This document shows, piece after piece, positions 48,301-60,744 of a stretch of DNA of 64,000 nucleotides. The notes under the pieces were generated by a model, which was not told the DNA's origin, did no database searches, and saw nothing but the letters and a program-made list of their open reading frames with translations. Both the position numbers and the translations under genes were made by a program. The stretch lies in assembly GCA_951804985.1 (NCBI GenBank), contig OX638135.1, forward strand, positions 64,215,099 through 64,279,098, in the 5' to 3' direction. Position 1 is the first letter of the stretch. Each line of letters opens with the position of its first letter. Origin of the DNA: Dryomyza anilis. Its lineage: Eukaryota > Arthropoda > Insecta > Diptera > Dryomyzidae.

Positions 48301-49418
48301 AAGTCATGATGATGAAGTGGCCACTACTCCGTCCATGGTCCCCGTGCTGGAACTTCTTATAGTAGGTTGGATAGGTAATGATTAGGGCTTTTTAAATATG
48401 TGATCGACATAGTTAAATCGATACGCTGGATGTTTTTTATGAATTTTTGCATAAAAAACAAGGAACAAAATATTCATATGAAGAAAATGTCACGATGATG
48501 AAGTGGCCACTACTCCGTCCATGGTCCCCGTGCTGGTACTTCTTATAGTAGGTTGGATAGGTAATGATTAGAGCTTTCCAAATCTGTGATCGACATAGTT
48601 AAATCGATACGCTGGATATTTTTTATGAATTTTTGAAACTTGACCATTTACAAGTAACAAAAATATTCATATGAAGAAAATGTCATTATGATGAAGTGGC
48701 CACTACTCCGTCCATGGTTCCCGTGCTGGAAATTTTTATAGTAGGTTGGATAGGTAATGATAAGAGCTTTCCAAATCTGTGATCGACATAGTTAAATCGA
48801 TACGCTGGATGTTTTTTATGAATTTTTGCATAAAAAACAAGGAACAAAATATTCATATGAAGAAAATGTCACGATGATGAAGTGGCCACTACTCCGTCCA
48901 TGGTCCCCGTGCTGGTACTTCTTATAGTAGGTTGGATAGGTAATGATTAGAGCTTTCCAAATCTTTGATCGACATAGTCAGATCGATACGCTGGATAGTT
49001 TTTATGAATTTTTGAAACTTGACCATTTACAAGTAACAAAAATATTCATATGAAGAAAATGTCATGATGATGAAGTGGCCACTACTCCGTCCATGGTTCC
49101 CGTGCTGGAAATTTTTATAGTAGGTTGGATAGGTAATGATAAGAGCTTTCCAAATCTGTGATCGACATAGTTAAATCGATACGCTGGATGTTTTTTATGA
49201 ATTTTTGCATAAAAAACAAGGAACAAAATATTCATATGAAGAAAATGTCACGATGATGAAGTGGCCAGTACTCCGTCCATGGTTCCCGTGCTGGTACTTC
49301 TTATAGTAGGTTGGATAGGTAATGATTAGAGCTTTCCAAATCTGTGATCGACATAGTTAAATCGATACGCTGGATATTTTTTATGAATTTTTGAAACTTG
49401 ACCATTTACAAGGAACAA
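45390..49418 (+). repeat. Left-arm array of ~193-bp units, part 1 (~21 copies)
   Basis: Each unit carries GATGAAGTGGCCACTACTCC, GTCCATGGTCCCCGTGCTGG, TTCTTATAGTAGGTTGGATA and GTTGGATCGATACGCTGGAT. One variant class replaces AAACTTGACCATTTACAAGG with GCATAAAAAACAAGG (near 46170, 46360, 48450, 48830 and 49210), which marks a higher-order repeat. Recurrent 60-codon frames such as MIIAFQICNLHSWIDTLDIF arise from the repeat and are not genes. Confidence 0.95.
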
Positions 49419-50173
49419 CCAGTTGGGAAGGTTAGATCACATGGGAAATTTTAAAGTAGGTGTAATTATGATAGTTCGGATTATCAAAATTATAGTCGGT
49501 CTAAGCCGACTATAAATACCCTACACATATGTGTGGTTACCATTCAAAGTGATATATAGGTCACCAGGGTATACGAATCCTGAAAATAACTACAAACATT
49601 CAATCGCTGAAGAATTTCCATTCATTTGATACCCATATTTACATATGGGTAGGTGTACCGAATATCGATTTCTTTTTTGGTGAACCACAAGTCTTTTCGC
49701 CGGAAAACATTATTATCATGTATTTGAGCATGATGTCAATACATATTTGACCAAAAAAGTTTACCTAAGCACGTATACAGTAAAATTGATCTGTATATGT
49801 AAATTTTATATGAGGTATTTGAACATAAGTGGTCGGATCATAGGTCACAATGGACCGATCTCGCCAATTTTTTCGCACATACAGCGTAGGTATATTAGTA
49901 ATTTAAGTTATAAGTTTCATTTATCTAGCTCTTCAATTTTAAAAGTCTTAGGGATTTCAACAGACAGACAGACGGACAGACGGACAGACAGACGGACAGA
50001 CAGACGGACAGACAGACGGACAGACAGACGGACAGACGGACATCGCTAAATCGACTCAGGAGGTCATGCTGATCAAGAATATATATACTTTTCCATACCG
50101 GAGATGCTTCCTTCTGGGTGTTACAAACGGCGTACCAAACTGAATATACCCTTTCACTCTTAGTGTAGGGTAT
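49419..50173 (+). mobile_element. ATACCC element, copy 4 (reference, 755 bp)
   Basis: This copy interrupts a 193-bp unit, so its boundaries are exact: it begins CCAGTTGGGAAGGTTAGATC and ends TTAGTGTAGGGTAT, between AA and AA (49417-49418 and 50174-50175). A palindrome (ATAGTCGG-TCTAAG-CCGACTAT) lies ~75 bp in, the word ATACCCTACAC ~20 bp later is an inverted copy of the right terminus, and a (GACA/GACG)n tract lies at 49962-50040. Nothing is coding; the TDRR-rich open frame is the tract. Confidence 0.9.
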
Positions 50174-52275
50174 AAAAATATTCCTATGAAGAAAAAGTCA
50201 TGAGGATGAAGTGGCCACTATTCCGTCCATGGTCCTCGTGCTGGAACGTCTTATAGTAGGTTGGATAGGTAATGATTAGAACTTTCCAAATCTGTGATCG
50301 ACATAGTTGGATCGATACGCTGAATATTTTTTATGAATTTTTGAAACTTGACCATTTACAAGGAACAAATATATTAATATGAAGAAAAAGTCATGATGAT
50401 GAAGTGGCCACTACTCCGTCCAAGGTTCCCGTGCTGGAACTTCTTAAAGTAGGTTGGATAGGTAATGATTAGAGCTTTCCAAATCTGTGATCGACATAGT
50501 TGGATCGAAACGCTGGATATTTTTTATGAATTTTTGAAACTTGTCCATTTACAAGGAACAAAAATATTCATATGAAGAAAAAGTCATGATGATGAAGTGG
50601 CCACTCCTCCGTCCATGGTCCCCGTGCTGGGACTTCTTATAGTAGGTTGGATAGATAATGATTAGGGCTTTTCAAATATGTGATCGACATAGTTGGATCG
50701 ATACGCTATATATTTTTTATGAATTTTTGAAACTTGACATATTCATATAAAGAAAAAGTCATGCTCATGAAGTGGCCACTACTCCGTCCATGGTCCCCGT
50801 GCTGGCACTTCTTACAGTATGTTGGATAGGTAATGATTAGAGCTTTCCAAATACGTGACACACATAGTTGGATCGATACGCTGGGTACGTTTTATGAATT
50901 TTTGAAACTTGACCATTTACAAGGAACAAAAATATTCATATGAAGAAAATGTCATGATGATGAAGTGGCCATGGTCCCCGTCCATGGTCCCCGTGCTGGA
51001 ACGTCTTATAGTAGGTTGGATAGGAATTGATTAGAGCTTTCCAAATCTTTGATCGACATAGTTAAATCGATACACTGGATATTTTGTATGAATTTTTGAA
51101 TCTTGATCAATTACAAGGAACAAAAATATTCATATGAAGAAAATGTCATGGTGATGAAGTGGCCACTAGTTCCGTCCATGGTCCCCGTGCTGGAACTTCT
51201 TATAGTAGGTTGGATAGGTAATGATTAGAGCTTTCCAAATCTGTGACCTACATAGTTGGATGGATACGCTGGATATTTTTTATGAATTTTCGAATCTTGA
51301 TCAATTACAAGGAACAAAAATATTCATATGAAGAAAATGTCATGATGATGAAGTGGCCACTACCCTGTCCATGGTCCCCGTGCTGGAATTTCTTATAGTA
51401 GGTTGGATAGGTAATGATTATAGCTTTCCGAATATGTAATCTACATAGTTGGATCGATACGCTGGATATATTTTATGAATTTTTGAATCTTGATCAAGGA
51501 ACAAAAATATTCATATGAAGAAAATGTCATGATGATGAAGTGGCCACTTCTCCGTCCATGGTCCCCTTGCTGATACTTCTTATAGTAGGTTGGATAGGTA
51601 ATGATTATAGCTTTCCAAATATGTAATCTACATAGTTGGATCGATACGCTGGATATATTTTATGAATTTTTGAAACTTGACCATTTACAAGGAAGAAAAA
51701 GTCATGATGATGAAGTGACCACTACTCCATCCATGATCTCCGTGCTGGAACTTCTTATAGTAGGTTGGATAGGTAATGATTAGAGCTTTCCAAATCTTTG
51801 ATCGACATAGTCAGATCGATACGCTGGATAGTTTTTATGAATTTTTGAAACTTGACCATTTACAAGTAACAAAAATATTCATATGAAGAAAAAGTCATGA
51901 TGATGAAGTGGCCACTACTCCGTCCATGGTCCCCGTGCTGGAACTTCTTATAGTAGGTTGGATAGGTAATGATTAGGGCTTTTTAAATATGTGATCGACA
52001 TAGTTAGATCGATACGCTGGATATTTTACATGATTTTTTTAATCTTGACCATTTACATGGAACAAAAATATTCATATGAAGAAAATGTCATGATGATGAA
52101 GTGGCCACTACTTCGTCCATGGTCCCCGTGCTGGAACTTCTTATAGTAGGTTGGCTAGGTAATGATTAGAGCGTTCCAAATCTGTGATCGACATAGTTAG
52201 ATCGATACGCTGGATATTTTTTATGAATTTTTGAAACTTGGGCATTTACAAGGAACTAAAATATTCATATGAAAA
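50174..52275 (+). repeat. Left-arm array, part 2 (~11 copies)
   Basis: Bases 50176-52005 are nearly identical to 46566-48410, unit by unit, including private variants such as CCACTATTCCGTCCATGGTC and CATGGTCCCCGTCCATGGTC. This is a recent ~1.8-kb block duplication. A ~20-bp deletion near 50738 distinguishes the copies. Confidence 0.95.
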
Positions 52276-53500
52276 AAAAAAAATAGTTCATATAGTTCAT
52301 AAAAATATTGTATTTTCGTTATAAAAATATTTTATTTCTTAAACATTTCATGTTTATGTCAATTATTTCTCTTAAAAATAACTAAGTATATTTATATATA
52401 TATGGTTTCATTTTTTATATTCATATTATAAAATTTTTATACATCTTTTAAAACATCTTTATAACATCTTTTAAAAGATTGGTTTTGGTATTTTTTTATA
52501 TTACTGTTTTTGTATACAATAATATATTATAATAATATAAAATATTATGCTAATATAAAATATTATAGAGAAAATTTAAGATATTAAAAAGAAAAATTTA
52601 AAAATTAGAGATAACAAGAAAAATGTAAGAACAATGTAAATATTAACGATAAATTTAAAATTTAACTTAAATATATATGTATACATGTTTTTGAAAGATT
52701 TTTTACCCTTTTTGTATACAACAATATATATACAAGTTAAACTTTATTTTATGAAAACATATCGTAATAACTGGAAACCTTTTTCTAAACATCTAATTAT
52801 GAAAAATTAATTATTTCCATTTTAGATAAAAAGCATTGTGAAATGGTATATGCGAATTAAAAAAATTAAAAAATTCACATATATTGACCCGTTGGTTCAC
52901 CCAATTCACAATATTAGTTCGAATCATTTGGAAATTTAGCAGAAATATTAAGTCCTTTAAAAATAAATTATATTGATCTTCACCATTTTACGAGTTTGAA
53001 AAATGTTTTAGTAGAACATCATTTTTAAATAGATTCTTTTAACTGTATATGTTTCACAATTTACTAAAAAATGAATTAAAGGACAACAACTAACTAATTA
53101 AGAAGATACTAAATCTTTTCGATTAAAAATGAAAGGCTGTTCATTAAATATATAGCAACAATGTATAAAACATGCTTTCATTGTGAACGATAAATATAAG
53201 AAGATTTACATAATTCGAACATTGTTTAGGAGGAAAATACGTTAATATTGTTTTCCTATCATCTATCAAGTGACTGCAGATTTAGAAATGTATTGTAATA
53301 AATAAAGATTAAAAAAAAGATTATAGAAAAAAGATATTTAATTTTTTTTTAATTATGTGTACTGGCATAAAAAGCAGTCCAATTTTTCTAAATCTGCAGT
53401 CTCCAGATAGATGCTAGAATAAAAAGACGAACATGTTTTTCTCCTACATTTTGAACAATATAAATTTAAAGACAACATACAATTATCCTTATACATTTTG
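52276..53500. other. AT-rich loop of the foldback, no gene
   Basis: Extremely AT-rich, with no open frame of note. A diverged inverted pair (CTGCAGATTTAGAAATGTAT near 53275 and TTTTTCTAAATCTGCAGTCT near 53383) forms a small hairpin near the right arm. Confidence 0.6.
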
Positions 53501-53504
53501 GTTT

Positions 53505-55022
53505 GCGTTGTAAATGGTCATGTTTCAAAAATTCATAAAAAATATCCAGCGTATCGATCCAACTACGTCGATCACATATTTGGAAATCACATATCCAACC
53601 CACTATAAGAAGTTCCAGCACGGGGACCATGGACGGAGTAGTGGCCACTTCATCATCATGATTTTTTCTTCATACGAATATTTTTGTTCCTTGTAAATGG
53701 TCAAATTCAAAAATTCATAAAAACTATCCAGCGTATCGATCCAACTATGTCGATCACAGATTTGGAAAGCTCTAATCATTACCTATCCAACCTACTATAA
53801 GAAGTTCCAGCACGGGGACCATGGACGGAGTAGTGGCCACTTCATCATCATGACTTTTTCTTCATATGAATATTTTTGTTCCTTGTAAATGGTCGATTTT
53901 GAAAAATTCATAAAACATACCCAGCGTATCGATCCAACTATGTATGTCACAGATTTGGAAAGCTCTAATCATTACCTATCCAACGAACTATAAACAGTTC
54001 CAGCACGGGGACCATGGACGGAGTAGTGGCCACTTCATCAGCATGACTTTTTCCTCATATGAATATTTTTGTTTTTGTAAATGGTCAAGTTTCAAAAATT
54101 CATAAAACATACCCAGCGTATCGATCCAACTATGTGTGTCACAGATTTGAAAGCTCTAATCATTACCTATCCAACCTACTGTAAGAAGTTCCAGCACGGG
54201 GACCATGGACGGAGTAGTGGCCACTTCATGAGCATGACTTTTTCTTCATAGGAATATTTTTGTTCCTTGTAAATGGTCAAGTTTCAAAAATTCATAAAAA
54301 ATATAGCGTATCGATCCAACTATGTCGATTACATATTCGGAAAGCTATAATCATTACCTATCCAACCTACTATAAGAAGTCCCAGCACGGGGACCATGGA
54401 CGGAGGAGTGGCCACTTCATCATCATGACTTTTTCTTCATATGAATATTTTTGTTCCTTGTAAATGGTCAAGTTTCAAAAATTCATAAAAAATATCCAGC
54501 GTATCGATCCAACTATGTAGGTCACAGATTTGGAAAGCTCTAATCATTACCTATCCAACCTACTGTAAGAAGTTCCAGCACGGGGACCATGGACGGAGAA
54601 GTGGTCACTTCATCATCATGACTTTTTCTTCATATGAATATTTTTGTTCCTTGGAAATGGTCAAGTTTCAAAAATTCATAAAATATATCCAGCGTATCGA
54701 TCCAACTATGTAGATTACATATTTGGAAAGCTATAATCATTACCTATCCAACCTACTATAAGAAGTTCCAGCACGGGAACCATGGACGGAGAAGTGGCCA
54801 CTTCATCATCATGACTTTTTCTTTATATTAATATATTTGTTCCTTGTAAATGGTCAAGTTTCAAAAATTCATAAGAAATATCCAGCGTATCGATCCAACT
54901 ATGTAGGTCACAGATTTGGAAAGCTCTAATCATTACCTATCCAACCTACTATAAGAAGTTCCAGCACGGAGTAGTGACCACTTCAGCATCACCACTTTTT
55001 CTCAATATATGACCAAGTTTAA
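53505..55022 (-). repeat. Right-arm array, inverted ~193-bp units (~8 copies)
   Basis: Reverse complement of the left-arm unit (CCAGCACGGGGACCATGGAC, ATCCAGCGTATCGATCCAAC). There are only about eight units against more than thirty on the left. Confidence 0.95.
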
Positions 55023-55883
55023 AAATGTATATAAAATGTTTAATGGGTCGATCCATATACATAGGTTACATATTTGGAAAGCCCTATTCATTAGCTATCC
55101 AATGTATTAAATTGCATTCCAGCATGAAGATCCTGGATGGATTCGGAGTCATTTATGTGTACCAATCGGAATATTTCATCCGCTAACATAGCGGCTGTTA
55201 ACGCTCTGTTAATGCTCTGTAAAAAAAATTGGTTTGTGTCTTTGCTAAAAAAAAAATACGTATTTAACTTCACATACTTTCTCCTGATTCTTGCTGCGTA
55301 CTCAGTTTGGTACTTTATATCGCAAGTTATCGGACGATTTCGACATGTTTCAGATGTAAACTTTACCACAAAATGCTCTACGGATAATTGGCAAACAAAA
55401 TCTGTGTCCAGATATTAGTTTTTGCAAAAAATCAAAAATAAATTTGTATTACCAAAAAAATGTGTCGAGAGAGTAATTTATCACAATTCTCTAAGCTCTC
55501 TTAAAAAACATTTTAATATTAGTTCGCAATGTTAAAATTTCGAAAAAATGTTTGAACTTTATCTTACTGAAATTTTTCGAGATATTTTTTAAAATTTGTT
55601 TATGAAATATTTGATTAAAATAAAGGAAATTGTATGCAGAGATATACAATTTCATACTGATGCAAAATCGAACAAAATTCTTAGCATCTGATGTCCGCAT
55701 TATGGTAAAACATGATGGGGAAAATTGCACTGCGTAATCTCCTGGTGTGTATTTGATTCGGCAGGCTTCAATAGGTTAAAAAAATCTATTACACATCCGT
55801 CGCCAACGAATGCTTCTGAGCAACTGAACTTAAATTTTGAAAATTTTACATGAAAAAAAAAAATAAAAAATGCAACACCCTAC

Positions 55884-56400
55884 AGCTACTCTGTATCAAA
55901 TTTAAATTTATAATATCGTTTGGACGCAGCTGTTGTAACATTTTAACATTTTATTTTAATGAATGGCAGATTTGGAACTATTTTTCGTGACGAATATGAA
56001 TTGAGAAAATTTAAAAAAATATGTCTTTATGGATCGCTTCATCACAATAAAGTAATAATAAAATTGGTCGCGCAACATCTGAAATCTAAATGAGAATAAA
56101 ATTTATTGCATATTTTTAACATATACATTTTTTTGACATTACTCTGTATCAAACTGAGTACAGCTACTCTGTATCAAATTTAAATTTATAATATCGTTTG
56201 GACGCAGCTGTAGTAGTAAAGAAATTTAAGAATTTATTTTAATGAATGGCAGATTTGGAACTATTTTTCGTGACAAATATGAATTGAGAAAATTTTAAAA
56301 AATAAGGATTGCTTCATCATAATAATAAAGTAATAATAAAATTGGTCGCGCAACATTTGAAATTTAAATGAGAATAAAATTTATTACATGTTTTCAACAT
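55884..56400. repeat. ~278-bp tandem duplication in the loop
   Basis: CAGCTACTCTGTATCAAATT begins both units (55884 and 56162), followed by TAATATCGTTTGGACGCAGC and TTGGTCGCGCAACAT. The right unit runs into the truncated LTR end at 56409. No coding frame. Confidence 0.8.
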
Positions 56401-56408
56401 AAAAAATT

Positions 56409-56868
56409 GGTTTAAATTATAACAAATAACTTTATTAATTCACTTTAATAAACAACTTTACTAATAACAAACTCTAACAACTGCTGCATGTCCACAATTT
56501 AACTTGACATTTATCACACGAGATGCACTCGACCACTTTACAATTACTACTGAAGTGCTGTGCCTGAGATGCGGCGCCCTTATATACAGCATGCATCAGT
56601 TCGACACGTTCCGACAAATTTCGACATTTTCGAGAACCTTCTACTCGTTTCGTGAATAACGCATGCTATGTGCATCTCATTCGCACTTATGTGTTTCATG
56701 TGTTTCAATCTCTTTCTTGCACATTGCTTAGTGCGCTGAATAATCTTCCGTCACTTTCTAACACATTGCTTAGTGCGCTGAATTGTCTTTCGTCTCATTT
56801 AATATTGTTGATTGCTTGCACAGTGGAGCAAATTCCCTCTTTCCAACTAAATCTGTTCGTCCCGAACA
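56409..56868 (-). mobile_element. 3' LTR of a gypsy-type element (end truncated)
   Basis: On the minus strand it starts TGTTCGGGACGAACAG directly after a purine-rich tract (complement of 56869-56900). It contains the decamer array and TATATAAGGGCGCC (complement near 56572-56590). Its last ~80 bp, present in the solo LTR at 58541, are missing. It belongs to the same family as 58541-59059 but is clearly diverged. Confidence 0.75.
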
Positions 56869-58267
56869 GATGTTAATTCTTTCTCTCTCTGTATTGCGTC
56901 AATCTTTCTAAATGTAGGACTTTGATTTTTCGTCTGACGCCTGTAGTATTCTGAATCCGATACACAATGTCATCAATCCTTTAAATTATCCTGTACGGTC
57001 CTTCCTGGTGTGTTTGTAGTTTTGGATTTAACAATTTCACTCGTGGCGGGCTACAAAGCAAAACCAGATCTCCTTCCTTAAATCCCTCAGAATTTGCTCT
57101 CAAGTCTGGACTTCATATTATCTCTTGCAATTTGTATACTCTGATTTAAAGACTGATGCAACTCGACTCGGTCTTCATTTTTCTTCTTGCCCAAAACTCT
57201 TTTTCGAATCGGCTTTTGCACATCCATGGCAGTACGTCCGCAATGTGCTCCTACATTGCATTGATTCATCTTATCGCAACTCCTGACGGGTGTTCTTTTT
57301 GCGGATACACATTGCTAACATCTGTGAATCCAATAGGCGACTGACTTCTGATATCCGACCCAATAGAAATGTTTTCTGATTTCTCAATCGTTTTATTAAT
57401 GCTGAAGTGGCATCCATTGGATCCGCAATGGCATTTCAGTACTATGGCTTTTATTTTTGACTTGGGAACAACAATCAAATTTCATGCAGATCTGCCATTT
57501 TCAGTTTCCCACACACGGTACAAACAACCATTTTGTAGCTTCAGGCTTTGCCACTGCGCCCAGTAAGCCCTGCTTATTGGACTGTTGGATGCTATTCTTT
57601 CCATCATGGTTTTCTTTGTTGTTCCTTGAACGTCCTAATTTTTGCGATGTCAGGGTCCTTCTTTTGATCATTTCGTATATGCTCTATACTCCATTGATCA
57701 TCTACCATGACATTTAACGAACGAACGTTAGTTTTGTTCGTCTTTCCTTCTTCTCTCGGGCACTCTCTGGATTCCATTTTACTAGCTCGTGCCAACACAG
57801 TGCTTGAATTTCCCCGAAGTCCCCTGGTGTTATTTTGGATATCGTCAGGTCTCTTTTCTAGTCTCTATGCCTTAGGAGGTTGCACAATTACGCATTTCCG
57901 TTTTCAGACAGTCGCGTGCCTTATGCCCATATTTTTCACAGTTATAACATTTACCTTTTAATTGGGTGTTGGCAGCATAATGTCCTGATTTAACACTGGT
58001 TTTGGATGCTCTACTTACTCCTTGACATAAATTTCCTCCCTCCTCATCTAGTACACGTGTCTCTGTCACTGATCGGCACAATGTAGTCGCTATTTCCTGC
58101 GTAAGCGTTGTGGTGACCGTTGCAATAAATGTCACTTTCCGCATAGTCATTGCTGCCACTTCTGTTTTAGGATCCCGTATGCCATCAACGAACGCACAAT
58201 AAAAATGTTGTGGCTTATAATTTGTTACATTTAAAATTTTATATATACTGATAAATTTTAAATACAT
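56869..58267 (-). pseudogene. Internally deleted Ty3/gypsy gag-pol
   Basis: Read downward from 58267. The gag part ends with the zinc knuckle GKCYNCEKYGHKARDC (57950-57905). About 100 bp later comes the RNase H-integrase linker QWSIEHIRNDQKKDPDIAKI (57710-57630), so protease, reverse transcriptase and RNase H have been deleted. The integrase follows: zinc region VPKSKIKAIVLKCHCGSNGC (57475-57400) and QSIQIARDNMKS. The C-terminal domain is at 57095-56885, with GFKEGDLVLLCSPPRVKLLN, EGPYRII (GPY/F motif), a stop and IKVLHLERLTQYRERKN. Then comes the purine tract and LTR. No env-like frame is seen. The element cannot be active on its own. Confidence 0.85.
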
Positions 58268-58540
58268 AACAAAACTTTCATATTATGAAACTTAATACAT
58301 TTTTTGTAACATTTTTGAAAAAAAGATTTAAATAATTTAAAAAAATGTTTACATTAGATACGTTATGTCATACGTTTATGTCGATGTTTAAACGATGCTC
58401 ATATTACAATAGAAAACATATACATTAAGTGTTTTATTTAGTTCGTGTTGTTTAAACTAGTATATGGTAAACTTCATATTCATCACGAAAAATATTTCCT
58501 TATCAATTTCCTTATCATTTAAATAAAGTTTTCAATATAT
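58268..58540. other. No gene; short loop segment
   Basis: AT-rich DNA between the gag relic and the solo LTR. The 5' LTR of the minus-strand gypsy element should lie here but is not recognisable. It ends with ATATAT, the target duplication of the solo LTR. Confidence 0.45.
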
Positions 58541-59059
58541 TGTTACGAAAAGACGTAATTTGCCCTACAATGCAAGCAATCAACAATAATGAATGAGAAG
58601 CAAGACTAAGCAATGTGTTGGAAAGAGACGGAAGATCATTCAGCGCACTAAACAATGTGCGAGAATGTCCGAGCAATGTGCGAAAAACACATGAGTGCGA
58701 ATGAGATGCCAATAGCATGCGTCATTCATGAAACGAGTAGAATGTTCTCGAAACAAGTCGAAGCTTGTCGATACGTGTCGAACTGATGCCTGCATTATAT
58801 AAGGCCGCCGCATCTGAGGCACAGCACTTGAGTAGTAATTAGAAAGTGGTCGAGTACGTGTCGTATGAGAACAACTTTAAGTTAAATAGTGGACATGCAG
58901 CAGATGTTAGAATTTATTATTAGTAAAGTTGTTTATTAAAGTGAATTAATAAAGTAATTTGTTAAAATTTAAACCAAACATAAGAGTGTTTATATTTTGT
59001 ACACAATCCAGAGATACGAACTTGTAGAACAGTTTTCCGTAGACTGAATTTTCGTAACA
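58541..59059 (+). mobile_element. Solo LTR, 519 bp, Ty3/gypsy-type
   Basis: Starts TGTTACGAAAAGACG and ends CTGAATTTTCGTAACA, with terminal inverted TGTTACGAAAA/TTTTCGTAACA. It is bordered on both sides by ATATAT, which fits a short target duplication (the exact length is ambiguous in AT-rich DNA). TATATAAG lies at 58796-58803 and AATAAA at 58947-58952. It points opposite to the neighbouring gypsy relic, so it is a separate insertion that lost its interior by LTR-LTR recombination. Confidence 0.85.
58749..58803 (+). promoter_or_regulatory. Decamer array and TATA box of the solo LTR
   Basis: CGAAACAAGT, CGAAGCTTGT, CGATACGTGT and CGAACTGATG stand in strict 10-bp phase before TATATAAG. A TTCTCGAA inverted pair at 58745-58752 overlaps the first unit. 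The array is shared with the arm A and 56.6-kb LTR copies. Confidence 0.5.
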
Positions 59060-59663
59060 ATATATTGAACAAAAAACAATTGTGTCGCATTTTTTATGTC
59101 AAATTTAAAAAAAATTCAGTTCAATCGCTCAGAAGCATTGGTTGACGACGGATGTGTAACAGATTTTTTTTTAACCCATGTCTGCCGAATTAAATACACA
59201 CACATTTTCCCCATCATGTTTCCCCATAACGCGGACATCAGATGCTAAGAATTTTGTTCGATTTTGTATCTAGCACCACTACATTATATCAGTATGAAAT
59301 TGTATATCTCTGCGTGCAGTTCCCTTCATTTTAATCAAATATTTCATATACAAATTTAAAAAAAAAATTGCAAATTTTCAGTAAGATAAAGTTTAAAACA
59401 TTTTTTGAAAATTTTGACGGCAAAAACATTGCGAACTAATATTAAAATGTTTTTTAAGAGAGCTTAGAGAATTGTGGTAAATTACTCTTTCGACACACTT
59501 TTTTTGGTAATACAAATTTCTTTTTGATTTTTTGCAAAAACTAATATCTGGACACAGATTTGTTTTGCCAATTATCCGTAGGACAAGGTTCATATGTTAT
59601 TTTGTGATAAAGTTTGCATCTTCTACAAGTCGAAATCGTGCGATAACTTGCGATATAAAGTAC

Positions 59664-60420
59664 ACGCATAGAAAAAAAAAAACGTTCCTCGCAAACGAAA
59701 AATTAGACAAAAGAACTTCGTTTGTGGAGTTCTTTTGACCAAACCAGTTTTTCGTTTGGACAAAACTGGTTTTTCGTTTGGACCAAACGAGTTTTTGGTT
59801 TTTTTTTTTTTTTGATTTTTACTTTGCCCGGTGACTTCAACTCTCTTCCTTCAGATTGCAAAGCCAGTACACTTCCATTCGACCACTGTCCATTAACAGT
59901 GTGCAATTCATTTTGATGTAAAATAATCCAACGTATGTTATTGGTGAATGAATTGTTAAATTGCAACATACATATTATAATGTTTAAATATCATAATGAT
60001 GAATTATATGATAATAATATACATTAATAATAATAATAATATTCTTAATAATATTAATATTAATAATAATAATAATAAATATTAAAAAAAAAAATTAAAT
60101 AAAAAAAAATGTATTGCACCAGGCAGGACGCGTGTTCGAACCCGCGTCCTCGTGCATATAAGGCAGGCATGCTAAGCAAATGAACAAGACACAATAATAA
60201 TTTGAGTTCTTATAAAAGTTTTTCGGTTCTCGCAAATACATTTTATTCTGAGCAATTTTGTGTGAAACGAAAAGTCATTTCAGAACAATAAAGACAACAT
60301 TTACCATAAACTCTTTTTTTTTTGCAACAAACATGTCAACTTTTACAGGCACTGATGAGAAGATTTGTAAAAGAAATTCTTTTTTCGCAAACGGCCGATA
60401 AACGTTTTTTTTCTATGCGT
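59664..60420. mobile_element. GTAC-flanked TIR element, 757 bp
   Basis: Ends ACGCATAGAAAA(A)nCGTT and its complement AACG(T)nCTATGCGT, flanked by identical GTAC (59660-59663 and 60421-60424). Inside are a short minisatellite of CGTTTG and CCAAAC words (59720-59800), a (TAA)n tract (60015-60080) and a tRNA-like relic. The empty site is seen in the related fragment at 31945 (ATATAAATTAC then AAAAACGG). No open frame of the family is evident. Confidence 0.75.
60121..60193 (-). tRNA. tRNA-like relic, possible Ile (TAT), degenerate
   Basis: Read on the minus strand. The 3' two thirds resemble a tRNA. There is a T-arm with GGTTCGAAC loop (a near-perfect pol III B box) and mostly paired CGCGG/ACGCG stem. 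The anticodon stem CCTGC/GCACG pairs 4 of 5, enclosing the 7-base loop CTTATAT (anticodon TAT), and a TCATTTGCTTAG stretch takes the place of the D-arm. The 5' acceptor strand does not pair with TCCTGCC, so it is not a working tRNA. On either strand AGGACGCG/CGCGTCCT also forms a perfect 8-bp hairpin. It may be a captured pseudogene or the head of a SINE. Confidence 0.4.
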
Positions 60421-60424
60421 GTAC

Positions 60425-60744
60425 CAAAAACGGCCTTTTTTTGCAACTTTGACTCGATTTTGTGCAAAATCTCGTGCAAAAAAGTGTGTTTTCGATCAAA
60501 AAATTAGATTTCAAATCTATTAACGCACTTCCGAATGTCAACATTTTTTTAAAGCAAATCTTGTGGCAGCGCATCGTCCTTGAAGTTGAAAACACCAACA
60601 AAAAAATCGTTCTTTGTTTTTCTTTTTGATTTTTTTACTGAAATTGTTTTTGATCAATTCTAGTACCATTATATTACTTTTAAACCCAATAACGCCAAAA
60701 AGACCTCAAACAATATGATGTAATGAGTAAAAAATGTTCTAATT
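60425..60744. other. No gene seen; part of the right arm
   Basis: Begins with CAAAAACGGCCTTTTTTTGC, shared with 32474-32530. The rest is AT-rich and links the second foldback to the outer arm of the first. Confidence 0.5.

Larger units (their letters stand above)
55308..59663. mobile_element. Second foldback, inserted in the right arm
   Basis: Arms 55308-55877 and 59086-59663 are inverted copies. Shared words include GTGTCCAGATATTAGTTTTT (complement near 59535), TTAGCATCTGATGTCCGC (complement near 59232) and ACACATCCGTCG (complement near 59139). A fragment of the same family lies at 31737-31954. The loop holds a tandem duplication, a deleted gypsy element and a solo LTR. The right arm is cut by the 59664 MITE and resumes at 60421. 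Confidence 0.8.

Noticed and set aside
45390..55022. 193-bp arrays as a centromeric-type satellite
   Set aside because: The array reverses orientation around an AT-rich loop and has matching non-repeat flanks on both sides, so foldback arms explain it better. A satellite origin of the unit is not excluded.
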